The notes below the pieces were generated by a model, which worked only from the letters and a program-made list of their open reading frames with translations, ran no database searches and was not told the DNA's origin. Made by a program: the position numbers and the translations under genes. This document shows positions 47,690 to 58,667 of a stretch of DNA of 64,000 nucleotides, piece by piece. Source of the stretch: Cristatella mucedo. Lineage: Eukaryota > Bryozoa > Phylactolaemata > Cristatellidae. Positions within the stretch are counted from its first letter, which is position 1. The number at the start of each line of letters is the position of its first letter. The stretch is taken from positions 2,061,501-2,125,500 of the forward strand of contig WPIO01000064.1 in assembly GCA_009760855.2 (NCBI GenBank). The letters run 5' to 3'.

Positions 47690-47845
47690 TTTTAGCCTAG
47701 GGATAGTTAATAGTTACGACCCAGGTTGCGTGTTCGAGTCCTGCAGTTGGCAATTCTTTAATGCCAGCCGAAATCTGGAGTGGGAACTAGTAAAGCTCTT
47801 ATTCCACTGTACGATTGAGGCTGTTAAGTCAGCTGACCTTAATTT
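47690..47845 (+). mobile_element. SINE-1, decayed
   Basis: B box GCGTGTTCGAGTCCTG, GCAGTTGGCAATTCTTTAAT, and GATTGAGGCTGTTAAGTCAG at the 3' end. The A box is poorly kept. Confidence 0.7.
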
Positions 47846-48985
47846 CTACTACTTTTTAACCCCTCTACCCAACTTCTCCCATCCTCTCCCCTCCCAGCTT
47901 CTCATCTTCCCTGCCGCCCCTTAGAAAACATTGCATATTCTAATGGAGCTGCAAAATGGATCCCTGGGTGTGCACTATAAAATCAACCCAATAATAGAAC
48001 CCTTTTAGCTCGTCATAGCAAGTTGTTTCTGTGGCGTGGAATTGCAAGATGACCAGGGGAAATCACAAGCTGACGAGTGAGCATGACGGTCAAATCAACG
48101 TCGTGTAGTAAGGTTTCATACAGGTTACTAATAGGATCGGCTGGGATAAGAGTATGATGGATAAGTGGACTGGTTGATTGATGGGCATCAAGTGCATCTT
48201 GCTGCTGGCTGAGGAGGTTGAAGATGCAGCAGCATCTGCTGCTGCCGTACACTTAACTCGATTTCTGCTAGGCAGTCGATGGTCTGCCACAGATCACGAA
48301 GCGTATCAAAAGCAGTGACCGGCAAAGAAGTGCTGTGCTAGTTAGACTCGTTAGGTAGTTAGGCATGAGCTAGTTATGCCTTTCTGCAAAGACGTGCTGC
48401 TGCACTGCACTGCCAGGGATCACGTTTTCTGCCTTGGCCTTGTCTCCTGTGCTCGTGTCACGTCAGTAAACGGCTTGCTAGCCAACCAGTATTTCGATAA
48501 TTGCACCGTAGCTGTTGCACCAACACCGCATATTCAGCATGAAATGTATTTGGACTAGCGCGTGCTTCATGCACTAGCCCATAGAGATACCGGTCATCGG
48601 AAAGGTGATTTGGTGGTCATTTTATGCAGTTAGTGCTGTTGCTATTTCCGTGTTTTTGCATTGCTGCCTCTTCAAGATTAAGTTGCACTGTGACGAATGT
48701 GTGACTGCTTTTGGGCTCACCACGATAAATCTCATATAAACTCCATAAGTCTCTCAACTCAATGTCATGATTGCCTAATGACAAACTGTTAAAACTAGGC
48801 GTTTACTTACGATCATGTCAAGTCGGGTGGAATTCCCTTTTTTCTACGACCTGAAGGTCACTGCTGCTGAAAGTCACGAGATGCTGCTACCTGCATTACC
48901 CTGTAAGTCCCGTTCGTCCTCCTGCAGCAGCGTGCAGTCGACCGGTCACCTGTCTACAAGCAAGCAAGAGAGAATGCACACAACG
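47846..48985. other. Intron sequence, no gene recognised
   Basis: No recognisable coding or repeat feature. A CAGCAG/CTGCTG cluster occurs near 48200-48245. Confidence 0.5.
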
Positions 48986-49180
48986 AAGTAAATATATAAT
49001 TCATTTGGATAGGGTCCTGAGAGAGCTTAAACCCAACCCAAGTGCTTCTCATTTGCCTGGCCGGCTCGAGCACACGACCTCGGTCGTCAAATTCGAGCAC
49101 CTTGACCCTGGTCGGGGTCAATGACCTTGACCTTGGTCGGGGTGAGCACCCTGACCACCGGGTCAAACTAGGACGGCATT
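48986..49180 (-). mobile_element. SINE-2, inverted, with internal repeat
   Basis: ATATATAATTCATTTGGATA, the complement of the stem-loop end (GAGAGAGCTTAAACCCAACC), CCGGCTCGAGCACACGACCT (B box) and a head in which CCTTGACCCTGGTCGGGGTC and CCTTGACCTTGGTCGGGGTG repeat in tandem. Confidence 0.75.
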
Positions 49181-51200
49181 CGCGACCTAGTTCAAACCGA
49201 CGGAAGGATATTGTGCGACCGGTGTACCGTCGTCTCGGTAGTCCATTAAAGTCGGAGCCTGTGCGAGAGCTAACACGAGTCGGACAGGCCCTGCAGGTCA
49301 GATTGCAATCATGCCCGGGTCTCTGTGGAAGGGCCGCCGTCGTCGGCACTTTCGTCCACCTGCTTCCGGCCGGTGTGCTCGACCGTGCTGGAAAGCTCTC
49401 TAGCGTGGCGAGTGCATCGTCTCGTCACAGCGGACTCCACGGCAGTTGCATGACAAACTTCTAGCCTATTGGTCTGGCTGCAACGAGGACACGGTGCCGC
49501 ATCGCTCAAGGGCCGTGGGGATGGAGACGGAGTCCCGACGTATCGGGATCTTCTGTTAAGCGTGTTCGCTAGCTCGTGCAAGAGCCAGCGCCCATCTCGG
49601 CTCGTTCACCCCCCTCCCCCACGGCCGCTTCTCTCCTTGCCTTTCGGCTCCACGCTTTGGTGTTCGTTCCAGCGTCGAGCCGCCTGATGCCGTGTAATAC
49701 CATGTATACCGTGCAACAGAGCGGCTGAATGGAAACAGTGCCAGGAGCCTGGCTTAGTGGGCCAGAGAAAACTTGGTCGAAGCGGTCACTGCAAGAATTA
49801 GGATGTGTCTCGTTCGTCTTGCGAAGTTAACTTCTCCGTTCCGATTCCAGCGGCTTCAGCCTCTTCCAGCTGCAACCCCATTTCATCATCACACTGCCGT
49901 AATCGCATGCTCGGGTGACCGGATGTGAGAGCGACTTTTCATGGAGCCACGTTGTTGTGCTCCCACTTGGTACCACTGACGTAGTAGCAGACAGTCTAGC
50001 TAGTGTGTCTGAGCTCTGGCGCCGTGGCAAGGCATGTCTGCTCGAGTCTGCCTGTGTAGCTGTCACCTAGTTAGGTGTAGCGTCGGCACGTGCTTTCCTG
50101 CTGTCCTTCGAAGCACGCACAGATGGCATATTTGAAAACTAGTTTCTCTTGGAAGCTGCTTCTTTGCGGCTGTGAGCTCGTGGTTTCTCTGAAGCCTCGG
50201 TTGTAATATGAGGTGAGTTCGCAGAAAAGCATTGCTCAGCAAAGCGGTGCGTGGCAGGACCTCTACTTGCGTGTAGCATAGCTGTGCAGTGATTAGAGGA
50301 GCAATTTTTGGAACCTCTTCCTGCCAGCTTGGCTGTGAGCATAAGTGTCCCTAGAGGAGCTGGGAGCTGTGCCCCCCCCCCCCGACCGACTGGGAAGGGG
50401 GATGGTAGGTGTCAAGGTTATTATTTTTTACCACGGTCGAGACATGCCGGTGGTCGTCTTCAGGGGGGGGGTGAGTGAGGAGGTTGCGACAAATCTAGAA
50501 ATGTCTTTAGGCGAGAGAGTGTGTGCTGCCGGCTGCTGCCAGAAACTGGTGGTCGGCTTCCTGATCATCCCGCTGATTAGTCCACCATTTAATGCCATTG
50601 CTCTGAATGTGGGTCGGGTAACCTTTTCCCTGAGGCTTTCGGCTCAAGACTTTGCTTGGGAAGTAGGAATCGCTTTCCAGACTGGCAATTTCGAGGAAAT
50701 TTCTTCTGCTCGTCTGAGCCTGCTTCCGGAGCCAGATAGGCTCTATTTTGATTCAGCTGCTAAATTTTTAAAAAGACAAACAATTGTGGCCGATGTACGC
50801 TTGTGCTGGTGTGCTCTGGCTGGCTTCTTGCGGTCCATCGGTGTGATCATGCCGATAACTTGTTCCCCGTCACGTGCGCAACCGCACACGCGCACATGCA
50901 GGCGTGCACATGCTCGTATGCATATGTGTGTGAGTGTGTGCGCACGCGTCAAAGTGTATGTCTGAGCATGCATGTGTGTGTGTACTTGTTTGTTGTCATT
51001 GGTAGGTGTGTGTGTGTGTGCATACGCGTGTCCACGTGCTCGTGCATGCACACGTGCGTGTGAGCGTGTGTGAAGTGGATGGCTAATTGATTTTGCTGTA
51101 CTGCTGCTCTATTATGGAAGGAACTGGCCCTACTCAGTGCAGGGGGCTAATGGTTTGATGAAAGAGCAGTTTTTACATGTACCCTCCGTTTACATTCCAG
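49181..51200. other. Intron sequence, no gene recognised
   Basis: A + frame of about 206 codons (50345-50965) spans a C homopolymer, a G homopolymer and a CA/GT-rich end, and shows no domain. 50880-51070 is degenerate GT/CA-rich. Confidence 0.5.
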
Positions 51201-51316
51201 CATTGACTTATGGCTACGTTGTTGGTCAGCAGCCGATTGGAAGTCGGCTGTTTCGAATGTTCTGCCTTGAGACAAAGCGAGAGTACAAGGACACGTTGGA
51301 GTTCCTCGATGCCGTG
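51201..51316 (+). CDS. GRK exon 3, RGS-homology domain
   Basis: Between the acceptor TACATTCCAG and donor GTAAGT, 116 bp, phase 1 to phase 0. It reads TLTYGYVVGQQPIGSRLFRM, then FCLETKREYKDTLEFLDAV. The QQPIG-x-x-LFR-x-FC core is the first part of the RGS-homology (RH) domain of GRKs. The YGYVVGQQ lead resembles insect Gprk2, while vertebrate members have a YCSLCDKQ-type sequence there. Confidence 0.95.
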
Positions 51317-51618
51317 GTAAGTCAGCAAGTCTGTCCTTACTCCTCTCTCTCCCCACCTCTCCCCTTCCTCTCTTTTTCTTCTGCCCGTGTCTCTCTGTCT
51401 CCTCTTCCTCCTCTCCTCTTTCTCTTCCCCTCTCCTCTCTATCCTCTTTCTCTGGCTCCTAGTCTTGTCGTTCTCTGTCTTAATATGCCTACCTTTCAGT
51501 CTTGCTGTCTCTGCTTTGCAGGCACAGATGCACATCCACTCGCATGCATGCGCAAATCCGTTCTCGTTATTAAGGTGTGCTTGTCTCTCTTCTCTATCTG
51601 CCACTTGTTTTCATCGTC

Positions 51619-51805
51619 TCTGAATAACTATGCTCTGCTTTATAGCCTATTGTAGCAAGCCGTATCTTCCCTAACCGAAGTTGTTCAGCTGTGACATGCA
51701 TGTCTGAGTAACTATGCTGCGCTCTCTCTGAGTAACTGTGCTGTGCCTTCGAGCCTATTGTAGCAATCGTTATCTCCCCTAGCACGAGTCGTTCGACTGT
51801 GTCCA
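51619..51805. repeat. Imperfect direct duplication, about 100 bp
   Basis: GAATAACTATGCTCTGC with AGCCTATTGTAGCAAG and TTCAGCTGTGACATG (51619-51700) recurs as GAGTAACTGTGCTGTGC with AGCCTATTGTAGCAAT and TTCGACTGTGTCCATG (51729-51806). GAGTAACTATGCTGCGC sits between as a third partial copy. Confidence 0.85.
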
Positions 51806-52155
51806 TGACGCAAATGAGTTCTTGGAAGTAGGCTGTGTCATACCTTTGTAATGTACCGGTCAGGGCAGCTTAGCTATATAGACATTGGGGCTATGGGTGC
51901 CGTGCCTCTAAAGGTCGGCATTCAGCCAGACATTCTGCAGTGACCGATTGCTTGATGGCTATTGATTTGCCTGTGCAGACAAAGGCTGTATTTTCATTTT
52001 TTTTGAGATTTTTTTTTTACCTTGAATCACACTGAGCTGGCATTGGCAACTACTGTGCAGTTATATCAGTTGCAGTCATGTTGCATGACTCCGTTGTGTT
52101 GCCCCCCCAGCACTCAGCGAAGCTAGATGGGAGCATGCTCCACACGATATGGAAA

Positions 52156-52195
52156 AGGCAGCTACTGAAGCACGTGCTTGCTTCAGTAGCTGCCT
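52156..52195. repeat. Perfect inverted repeat, 17-bp arms
   Basis: AGGCAGCTACTGAAGCA and its complement are separated by 6 bases. Confidence 0.95.
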
Positions 52196-52529
52196 ACGAG
52201 CTGTGCACGTCCCAGGTCTGATAGATAGGATGGCTAGCCTGGGGTCATCTGTCCCTAGTTAGTGAAGAGCCGTTCTCAATGGGGCTGGCATAGTCATCGT
52301 GGGCCATCTTAGCCAGCGATTTTAATTGTGCACACAGTGCTGTGCGGCCTGCTCTGCTCATCACTTAATCGTGTCTGTAAATTAGCTTGCCATCATGGTA
52401 GCCCATAGTGCAAGCTCTAATGGTTTAGCCGACCATCAAAATTAGTCTGAGCCCCAGTGCCAGTTGTGTGTGTGTCAGCCCAACGTGAGTAAGATATTCA
52501 GCTGTTCCGACTGCTGTTTTTGAACCTAC

Positions 52530-52975
52530 TCTCGAGTTTTAGATTGTGGAACTACACTTACAGGCACTGAGCTTAGGATTGTTATCTTGCTGCCAAATGT
52601 AACGACCCCCCAGCAGAGTATTTGAGGTTTGAAATCCAACTTGCTCGACCAACAGCACCTTGAGTGAATACGTTTTTGATGAATCTGACCATCGTCGGAG
52701 CATCGTCTGATCCAAACCCGTAGAACATTTATGGGACGATTTCCAAAGGCAATAGCTAACATTTAGAGTTAAATTCGGGCTTCGTGGAATGTGCTTCAGC
52801 AGCAGTGACAATGCAGAAGCTTGTGGCCTCTGCCTGGCCGGACAAGGGAGGTCATAAAGAATCGTGTTAGGACTCCATCACACTACACCCATTCATACCA
52901 ACTGCACAAGTTGTTTGTTTTTGGGCTATAAATAAATATTTTAGGTACCTGCAGGCAACTTCATTATGGCAGGCA
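52530..52975 (-). mobile_element. Tc1/mariner-like fragment, sibling of 39217-40249
   Basis: The minus strand reads IWQQDNNPKLSA near 52600, matching the transposase QQDNDPKHT block. The right part (52800-52960: TGCAGAAGCTTGTGGCCTCT, GGGAGGTCATAAAGAATCGT, GGGCTATAAATAAATATTTT) matches the right arm of the 39.2-kb element. The left arm is not visible. Confidence 0.65.
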
Positions 52976-54297
52976 TGGTAGAAAACCTCTTGCTACCTTA
53001 TCAACAGAGAATCAGTCACGTGACAGCCGTTCTGCAAGGGTTTCTTTGCTTCTCGTTAGATCCGCCTTAGATCGGATCGGTATACGATGATGTGGATAGT
53101 AGCTGCTGGAAGGGCATTGCACCACATGACGTCCGTGAGCATTTCACTTAGGCCATCTACCCTGTATGTACCTGGATGCATAAGAGATGATGGCCGCGGC
53201 TATAAACAGTAAAAGTGGTGCAGAACCGATGAAGCGGATAAGCTTACTGCATGCAGCAAAGGGGTCACTTTCGGATGTCTCGTTGAAAGAATTCTCGGCT
53301 AGCTTTGATGTCTGCCCGGGCTACCGTGACTCAACCTCGGATGCAAGTGTCTTGGGTGGGATGGTCAGGACCTATCCACTAGGCCTTCTGTTCATGACTA
53401 AGCAGCCCTTCCTTTCCTGAATGACCACCGGATTTATGCATTGGAGCCTTATGTACGATCGCGAAGCCGGAGGAGAGTGGCACTGGCTGGGAAAGATAGA
53501 CAATATCCTGTCTCTTCGATCTGTCGACCCATATCCTTGCTCTTCGAAGCTGCTAACGTCCTAACGGCTTTGCCGCTGTCGGCAGGCTGAGCTGTTTGAG
53601 AAGGACCTTTGTCACGACACCTTTGTGCTACCGAAGTGGGTCAGCAAAGGAAGCGTGCTCGCTTCAATAGCTCGAAAGCAACCGAGTAAGGGAGCTGGGA
53701 ATGGTGAACACTGCTGACCGAGCATACGTCCAGCTCCAACGGTTCCAGCGCAGACCGGGTTAGTGCTCGGCGAATGCACTGGCCAGAAGTGCCTAAGCAG
53801 CGGAGGCAGCAGCAGCAGGCCAGTGTGTCAACACGTCGAGTCGAGCGTGTTTGTATGACTGTGGCATACGTGCGTGCATTGAATTAGAACCTAGTGTGCG
53901 TGCCCTGTCAGTTGGCTCAATCCCTTCTGTTTCGGTCGTTCGGTCGTGTGGCCTGCCATCCACTGTCAAGCCTGAACGTGCGTGTGCCTGAACGTGCCCT
54001 GCGCGTTTGTTCTTAGCACGTGCGTCGTCTTCGTTGCATTTGCACGATCAAGAGCACAGTTTGCGGTTTATTTGGTGTGTCACGAAGGCCTGAGTTTACT
54101 CCTTAATTGCTCAGGTTAAGAGAGGAGGCAGAGCCAATTGGGTAGATGTGTGCCTGGCAGCGACCTCTTTATTGAACATTGGTTGTGCTCCTTTTCTGGG
54201 CGGAAATGGATGCGAAATGCAATAGCTGCAGGCAGCTGCTGAAAGTGAAGGTGACACATGATGCCGTTGGTGAAAGTCAGCAGTTGCAAGCGCGAGT
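52976..54297. other. Intron sequence, no gene recognised
   Basis: No recognisable features. Short frames only. Confidence 0.5.
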
Positions 54298-54415
54298 AAT
54301 CCAGGCGCTTCACATATGCCACTGGGCTCGAGCCCAGTGGCATCGGACCGATGTCAAAGGCGAGCACCCAAACTCCCTGCACCAAACCAGAGCGATTCGG
54401 TGGTTATCGGTTGAA
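54298..54415 (-). mobile_element. SINE-2 fragment, inverted
   Basis: AGGCGCTTCACATATGCC (complement of the body), GGGCTCGAGCCC (B box) and CCTGCACCAAACCAGAGCGA (A box region). The LINE-A-like end is cut off. Confidence 0.65.
54316..54343. repeat. Perfect 28-bp palindrome over the SINE B box
   Basis: Each 14-bp half is ATGCCACTGGGCTC or its complement. The usual sequence on one side of the B box has been replaced by a copy of the other. Confidence 0.93.
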
Positions 54416-54977
54416 GCTAGCTGCCTGCTTGCCACCGGTGTTCGTCTGTACCCTAGAGTGGTGCTAGTAGGTCCTCTTGACGACACCCGCTAGGTCTCAC
54501 TTCTTCGGTTCACTGTAAACCTCGTGTAGCAGGCATGAGTGCCGGGAGATCTAGTTTGCAGAGCAAAGTTTACAGATTTTTCAGAGTGGGGACGATTACG
54601 GGTCCGTTTGCCGGCTTTGACTGATCTGGCTTCGTGCTGTGCATTGCACAGCTGGCCTTGTCGGTAATGCACCTAGGCGTGCCAGTCCAAAAGCTTGCCG
54701 CCAATTCCTTTCAACTTGCGACGCCGTAGGCTTATGTATGGAGCCGGGCAGGGGGTGGGGGGTGGCTGGCTTCCAAGACCAGGTGGAAGTGTCCTATATA
54801 TACTCAATCGATTGTGTGGACACACCCCCAACATTTTGCTAGTGCTGCAAAAGCTCAGAGGGATCCATTCAGGGCTTCACTGCTCGTGCTCTGCTGGTTG
54901 GCCAGCATTCACATTGCTTGCTTTGCCATCCTCGCAGCCATCTTCACCTGCTGCTCGACTCCTGGTCGGAGTCTCTA

Positions 54978-55115
54978 GTTGTCATTGAGCATGCTACCGT
55001 TAACCATTCGATCATGCTTCCTTTGCAGCAAACGTTAATTGCCTAGAAAGAGATTAAGTTCTCTAAGGATGCTGTACAAATGTATTATAACTATATTATT
55101 TTTTTATTATTATTG
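54978..55115 (+). mobile_element. LINE-A terminal fragment
   Basis: CATTGAGCATGCTACCGTTA, ATCATGCTTCCTTTGCAGCA, the stem-loop (GCCTAGAAAGAGATTAAGTT, CTCTAAGGATGCTG) and an AT-rich tail. Confidence 0.85.
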
Positions 55116-55836
55116 TTATCGTTAGTTTTCCCAGAGCCATGTGAGCAAATGCCTGCATCAGTGAAATGCCAGAGCGCAGCTAGTGGGCTGGTTGCGGTTT
55201 TTCGAGCTCAGCTTTGGCAGCCAATCATAGATGCAGCCATACCTGGGCCACCGCCGTTGTTGGCATCCCCTCCCAATGAATAAGGCCCAGCGCCGGCTTG
55301 CAACAATCCCCCTCTATCTCCCCTTGCCGGGTTTGCACATCCTCAGCCCGCCATCCTCTGTGAGTGGCACTATCAGGCACAGTCCCGGTCTGGTCCCCTT
55401 CCGGTCAGTTGCGTTGCTCAGGCAGCGCACGCACGTCCGGACCCCCGCACACATCCATATGTCCGAACAGCTTTTGCTTGCGATGACATCCATCTCGAGC
55501 ACAGCTCTGCCTGCCGGTGCAGCTCGCGGCAGAAGGACTCCTTGATTTGGAAGGTCGTGCATAGAGTGCCCATCATCTGCTCTCTGCTGCTTTGTGCACT
55601 CGTGGACGTGTTTCTTATCTCAGCAGCTGTGCTGGCCCGCTGCTTCTTGGCCGGCTGATTGTGCCTCGTGGTGCAAGTTTCACTTAACAATGTCGGCAAT
55701 GCATATCTCTCGATTGCCTCTTTCTGTAGATAGCAGCTTGTTGTCTGTACCAATATGTCTCGCTAACTGCCGTGCTTGCTGGAATTCGCCCCATATTGCT
55801 GGCCGAGGCCGCTAAATACTTTGCTTGTCATGGCAG

Positions 55837-55914
55837 AGCGAGTACGAAATGTCGACAGACGATCGCCGGCTAGAGGTGCGCGACAAGATATTCGCTCGAT
55901 ACCTTACTCAGGCG
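55837..55914 (+). CDS. GRK exon 4, RGS-homology domain
   Basis: Acceptor TCATGGCAG, donor GTAAGA, 78 bp, phase 0 both ends: SEYEMSTDDRRLEVRDKIFA, RYLTQA. It aligns to the [20 protein letters not shown] region of vertebrate GRK5 without gaps in its first half. Helical, charged. Confidence 0.95.
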
Positions 55915-56032
55915 GTAAGAGTCGACCACTGCTGGTGCTGCTCCTCCGGTCTGGCGTTGACTGAGTCTTGCTGCTTCGGAAGTCGCCGATGGCTCGCGAA
56001 AAGGCAAATTAGCTAATGATCTCTTTTTTTAG

Positions 56033-56130
56033 TCTCCCAACTACCTAGTACACGTTGAGGGCCTAAGTGCTACCAAGTGTGCAGAAATCCAATCGGGACT
56101 GCTTAAGCAACAGTTCGAAGACTGTGCGAT
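56033..56130 (+). CDS. GRK exon 5, RGS-homology domain
   Basis: Acceptor CTCTTTTTTTAG, donor GTGAGT, 98 bp, phase 0 to phase 2. It reads SPNYLVHVEGLSATKCAEIQ, SGLLKQQFEDCA. The intron before it is only 118 bp, in contrast to the multi-kilobase introns elsewhere. It is the least conserved RH part, with length equal to the vertebrate exon region. Confidence 0.93.
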
Positions 56131-56305
56131 GTGAGTAACTTGCTAGCATTCTCACTCTGTCCTTTCAGCTGCGTAAAGAAAGCTCGTGTCGTGGTCGTGC
56201 TCTGGCCTCTCGCCGGGCGATGCAGGGCTTGGACGGTGCCCTTTTGCCAGACCATTAACTCGGACACCGTGTTAATGTAATTGTGTCTGCTTTTTTCCTT
56301 CTCAG

Positions 56306-56398
56306 GTATGCAAGGAGCTACTTAAGTAAAGTGCCTTTTCAGGAGTTCCTCGAAAGCATATATTTTAAACGTTACCTTCAGTGGAAATGGCTTGAGAT
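56306..56398 (+). CDS. GRK exon 6, end of RGS-homology core
   Basis: Acceptor TTTTCCTTCTCAG, donor GTAAGT, 93 bp, phase 2 to phase 2. It reads [30 protein letters not shown]. The PF-x-E(F/Y)L-S-x-(Y/F)F-x-R(F/Y)LQWKWLE signature is diagnostic of GRKs and links the RH core to the kinase domain. The preceding intron is 175 bp. Confidence 0.97.
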
Positions 56399-58254
56399 GT
56401 AAGTGATGGCAGTAGCAGGTGCTTCCTCGTGGGCTGCTGGGCGATGTCGGCGATGCCATGTATGGCCCGCCGCTGCTGCTGCTGCTGCTGCCGACTGCCT
56501 GTCCATGAATGGTTAGCGATGTCTACGGTGTTTGTGGTGGCAACTTGGGGAAGGGGGTCGTAAGCTCTGGCAGCTCTGGCACCGACTGCCCGACGATGAC
56601 CAGTGTCATGACCTATGACCCGGTACGCTGCCCAGGCACGATTTCGATAAGCAGCAGCACTCAAGAGGTCACTTTGTGCACCGACGTATTCAGCAAAGAG
56701 GTGAAGGCGGTTCTTTTTGACAAGGCACCGGTTAGTTGGTGTTTAGTTTACCGGTTAGTACAGTGTATGTCCTTCTCTAATGGGAACCAGAAGGTGCCTG
56801 CCATGGCATTGTGGGAAACACACAATAGGTTGCTGCTCAGTAGCCTTACTGGTGTGGCTACGATATGTGGTCACAGTTATATTGCACGGTGTGCAAAAGC
56901 AGACTTGCCTGCTTTCTGCCATGCTTTGAACTGGAGTATCCCATCCCCTTTACGACCGAGAGCCTGCTGCCTCGGCAGCGTAATTGTCATTTCAAAAGGA
57001 ACCAATCGTTGCATTAGCTACGTTCTTATAGTTGTCAACAAGGCTGCCTCTTACCTTATTGAGCTCCTCTCCTACCCACTCCGACTGAATGTATCACTCA
57101 CCCATGATACTCGGAATAAAAGCTCAAATTCCAGCCTGCTGACTTTGTCACCAATCTGCCACCGAGGATAGTGGGAAGTTTCCAGCTGCTGGGCATTCAC
57201 TGCAGCGGATTTGCATGAAATCCGCTTAGTGAATCTTTCAATCAATCTTTCTATTTATTTGTACAAGTCGGTGTTGTGTGTTCTTTGCCTAGCCAGACGG
57301 AGCAACACAATATTCAGCAGCCTCCGGAGAGTTCTGGCCTGCACTGCTGCGTCTGGTTTCACATTCCCATCTAGCAGTGCCAATTTCGGCTATTTCGCCT
57401 AAGCTAGATTCAACACTTTGATGTGAACTAAGAAAAGTTGCGGACTTTTCTTAGTAAATTAGCAAATTCTAATGCAACTGTGTGTGGCGTTTATGGGAGT
57501 TTATTTATAGATTTTATTTTGGTTTTGATCCTCCTTGGTGAGTTGGTGAGTTCTCAAATTTGTAAGAAAAGTAGGGGTATCGTAAAGAGCAAGCAAGTTG
57601 TCGAATCAAACTTTCGTGTATGCCACACGGTTTGTGTAGCCGAGAAGTAGCGATTTGGAAAAAGTCATCTACAGCTTCCAGCAGATGACGGGACTGGCCA
57701 ATGTCGGTAGCACACTCTCATCAGCTGCCGTCGCAGACATTCTTGCAGCAATGTAGAGCTCTTCAGTAAAGTCTGCAGTTCATGAAAGCCCTCGTTTTGA
57801 ACCTAGGAAATTTTGCATTCTACTGATTCTAACGGAATGTCTTCCTAGATACATCGTTTGACCTTGACCCCATTCGATTGCCGAATGTAATCAAGCTTCG
57901 GCAAACCGTGCATCGGCACCTTTGAACTCTTCTCCCTTTTCCTCTGTATGTGCCTGGGTGCGTGCGCGTCTGTTCGACCGTACTTGCTCCTCCGAGCACG
58001 TGGGGCTCCACAGAGTTTCTGCCGGTGCGGCTGCGGTTCCACATAGCAGTCTGCCTCCAGGCCCTGATGCCACCTGGCCTGAGTCCTTTCAAGGTTTGCT
58101 GCCCGCTGGCATTGCTTTGAGGTTAGTTCAAATGTTAGCTCAAAGCAATGCTTGCCAAGGCATCAAAGCATTGCTTTGCTTTTGAGGTTGGCCGACGACT
58201 GTGGTATAGCCCGACCTATGGCTATGGTGGTCGAGCAAAAATGGTAAATATTCG
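56399..58254. other. Intron sequence, no gene recognised
   Basis: A + frame of 220 codons (56509-57171) begins just behind exon 6. It has no recognisable domain and is Ser/Cys/Val-rich. I treat it as chance. Hairpins occur at 57427-57455 and 58109-58151. Confidence 0.5.
57427..57455. repeat. Perfect inverted repeat, 12-bp arms
   Basis: ACTAAGAAAAGT and its complement are separated by 5 bases. Confidence 0.92.
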
Positions 58255-58397
58255 CTGATATAACAGCCTCATTTGTATAACGGTATAAGAGCCTTAACGG
58301 CTATCACCGCTGCTTGCAGTTGGCAATTAAGGATCGCTCACTGAAGGATTCGAACCCATCACCTCGGTCCTGAAGAGCAAGCACCTTATCTTCTTTC
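58255..58397 (-). mobile_element. SINE-1, inverted
   Basis: ACAGCCTCATTTGTATAACG, CACCGCTGCTTGCAGTTGGC, AGGATTCGAACCCATCACCT (complement of the B box). Confidence 0.82.
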
Positions 58398-58667
58398 CTA
58401 TTTGGTTTTGCTAATTAGGGATGGTGCAGATGAGGAATCGATCTACCCAAATTTGGTTAGCATTTCCTTTTTTTATATTACCGTGGTCAGGTCTGTCCTC
58501 GGGAAGATTTATAATACTTGCCAATCACTTCGATTCCATCACTGCCACATTTAAATATGCTTGTCTGATCCTCTTGAGTGCCGCACAACAAAAATGTCGT
58601 CAGTAAACTCTTATCGTATTCACAAATGGTAGGTGTGTGCACTAACGGGATTTCCTCTTTATATAGT

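Noticed and set aside
50345-50965. 206-codon + frame
   Set aside because: No canonical context; crosses C and G homopolymers and a CA/GT patch, and lies inside a GRK intron.
56509-57171. 220-codon + frame behind exon 6
   Set aside because: No recognisable domain and no splice compatibility with exon 6 (phase 2) or exon 7 that would keep a GRK; kept as unassigned intron.
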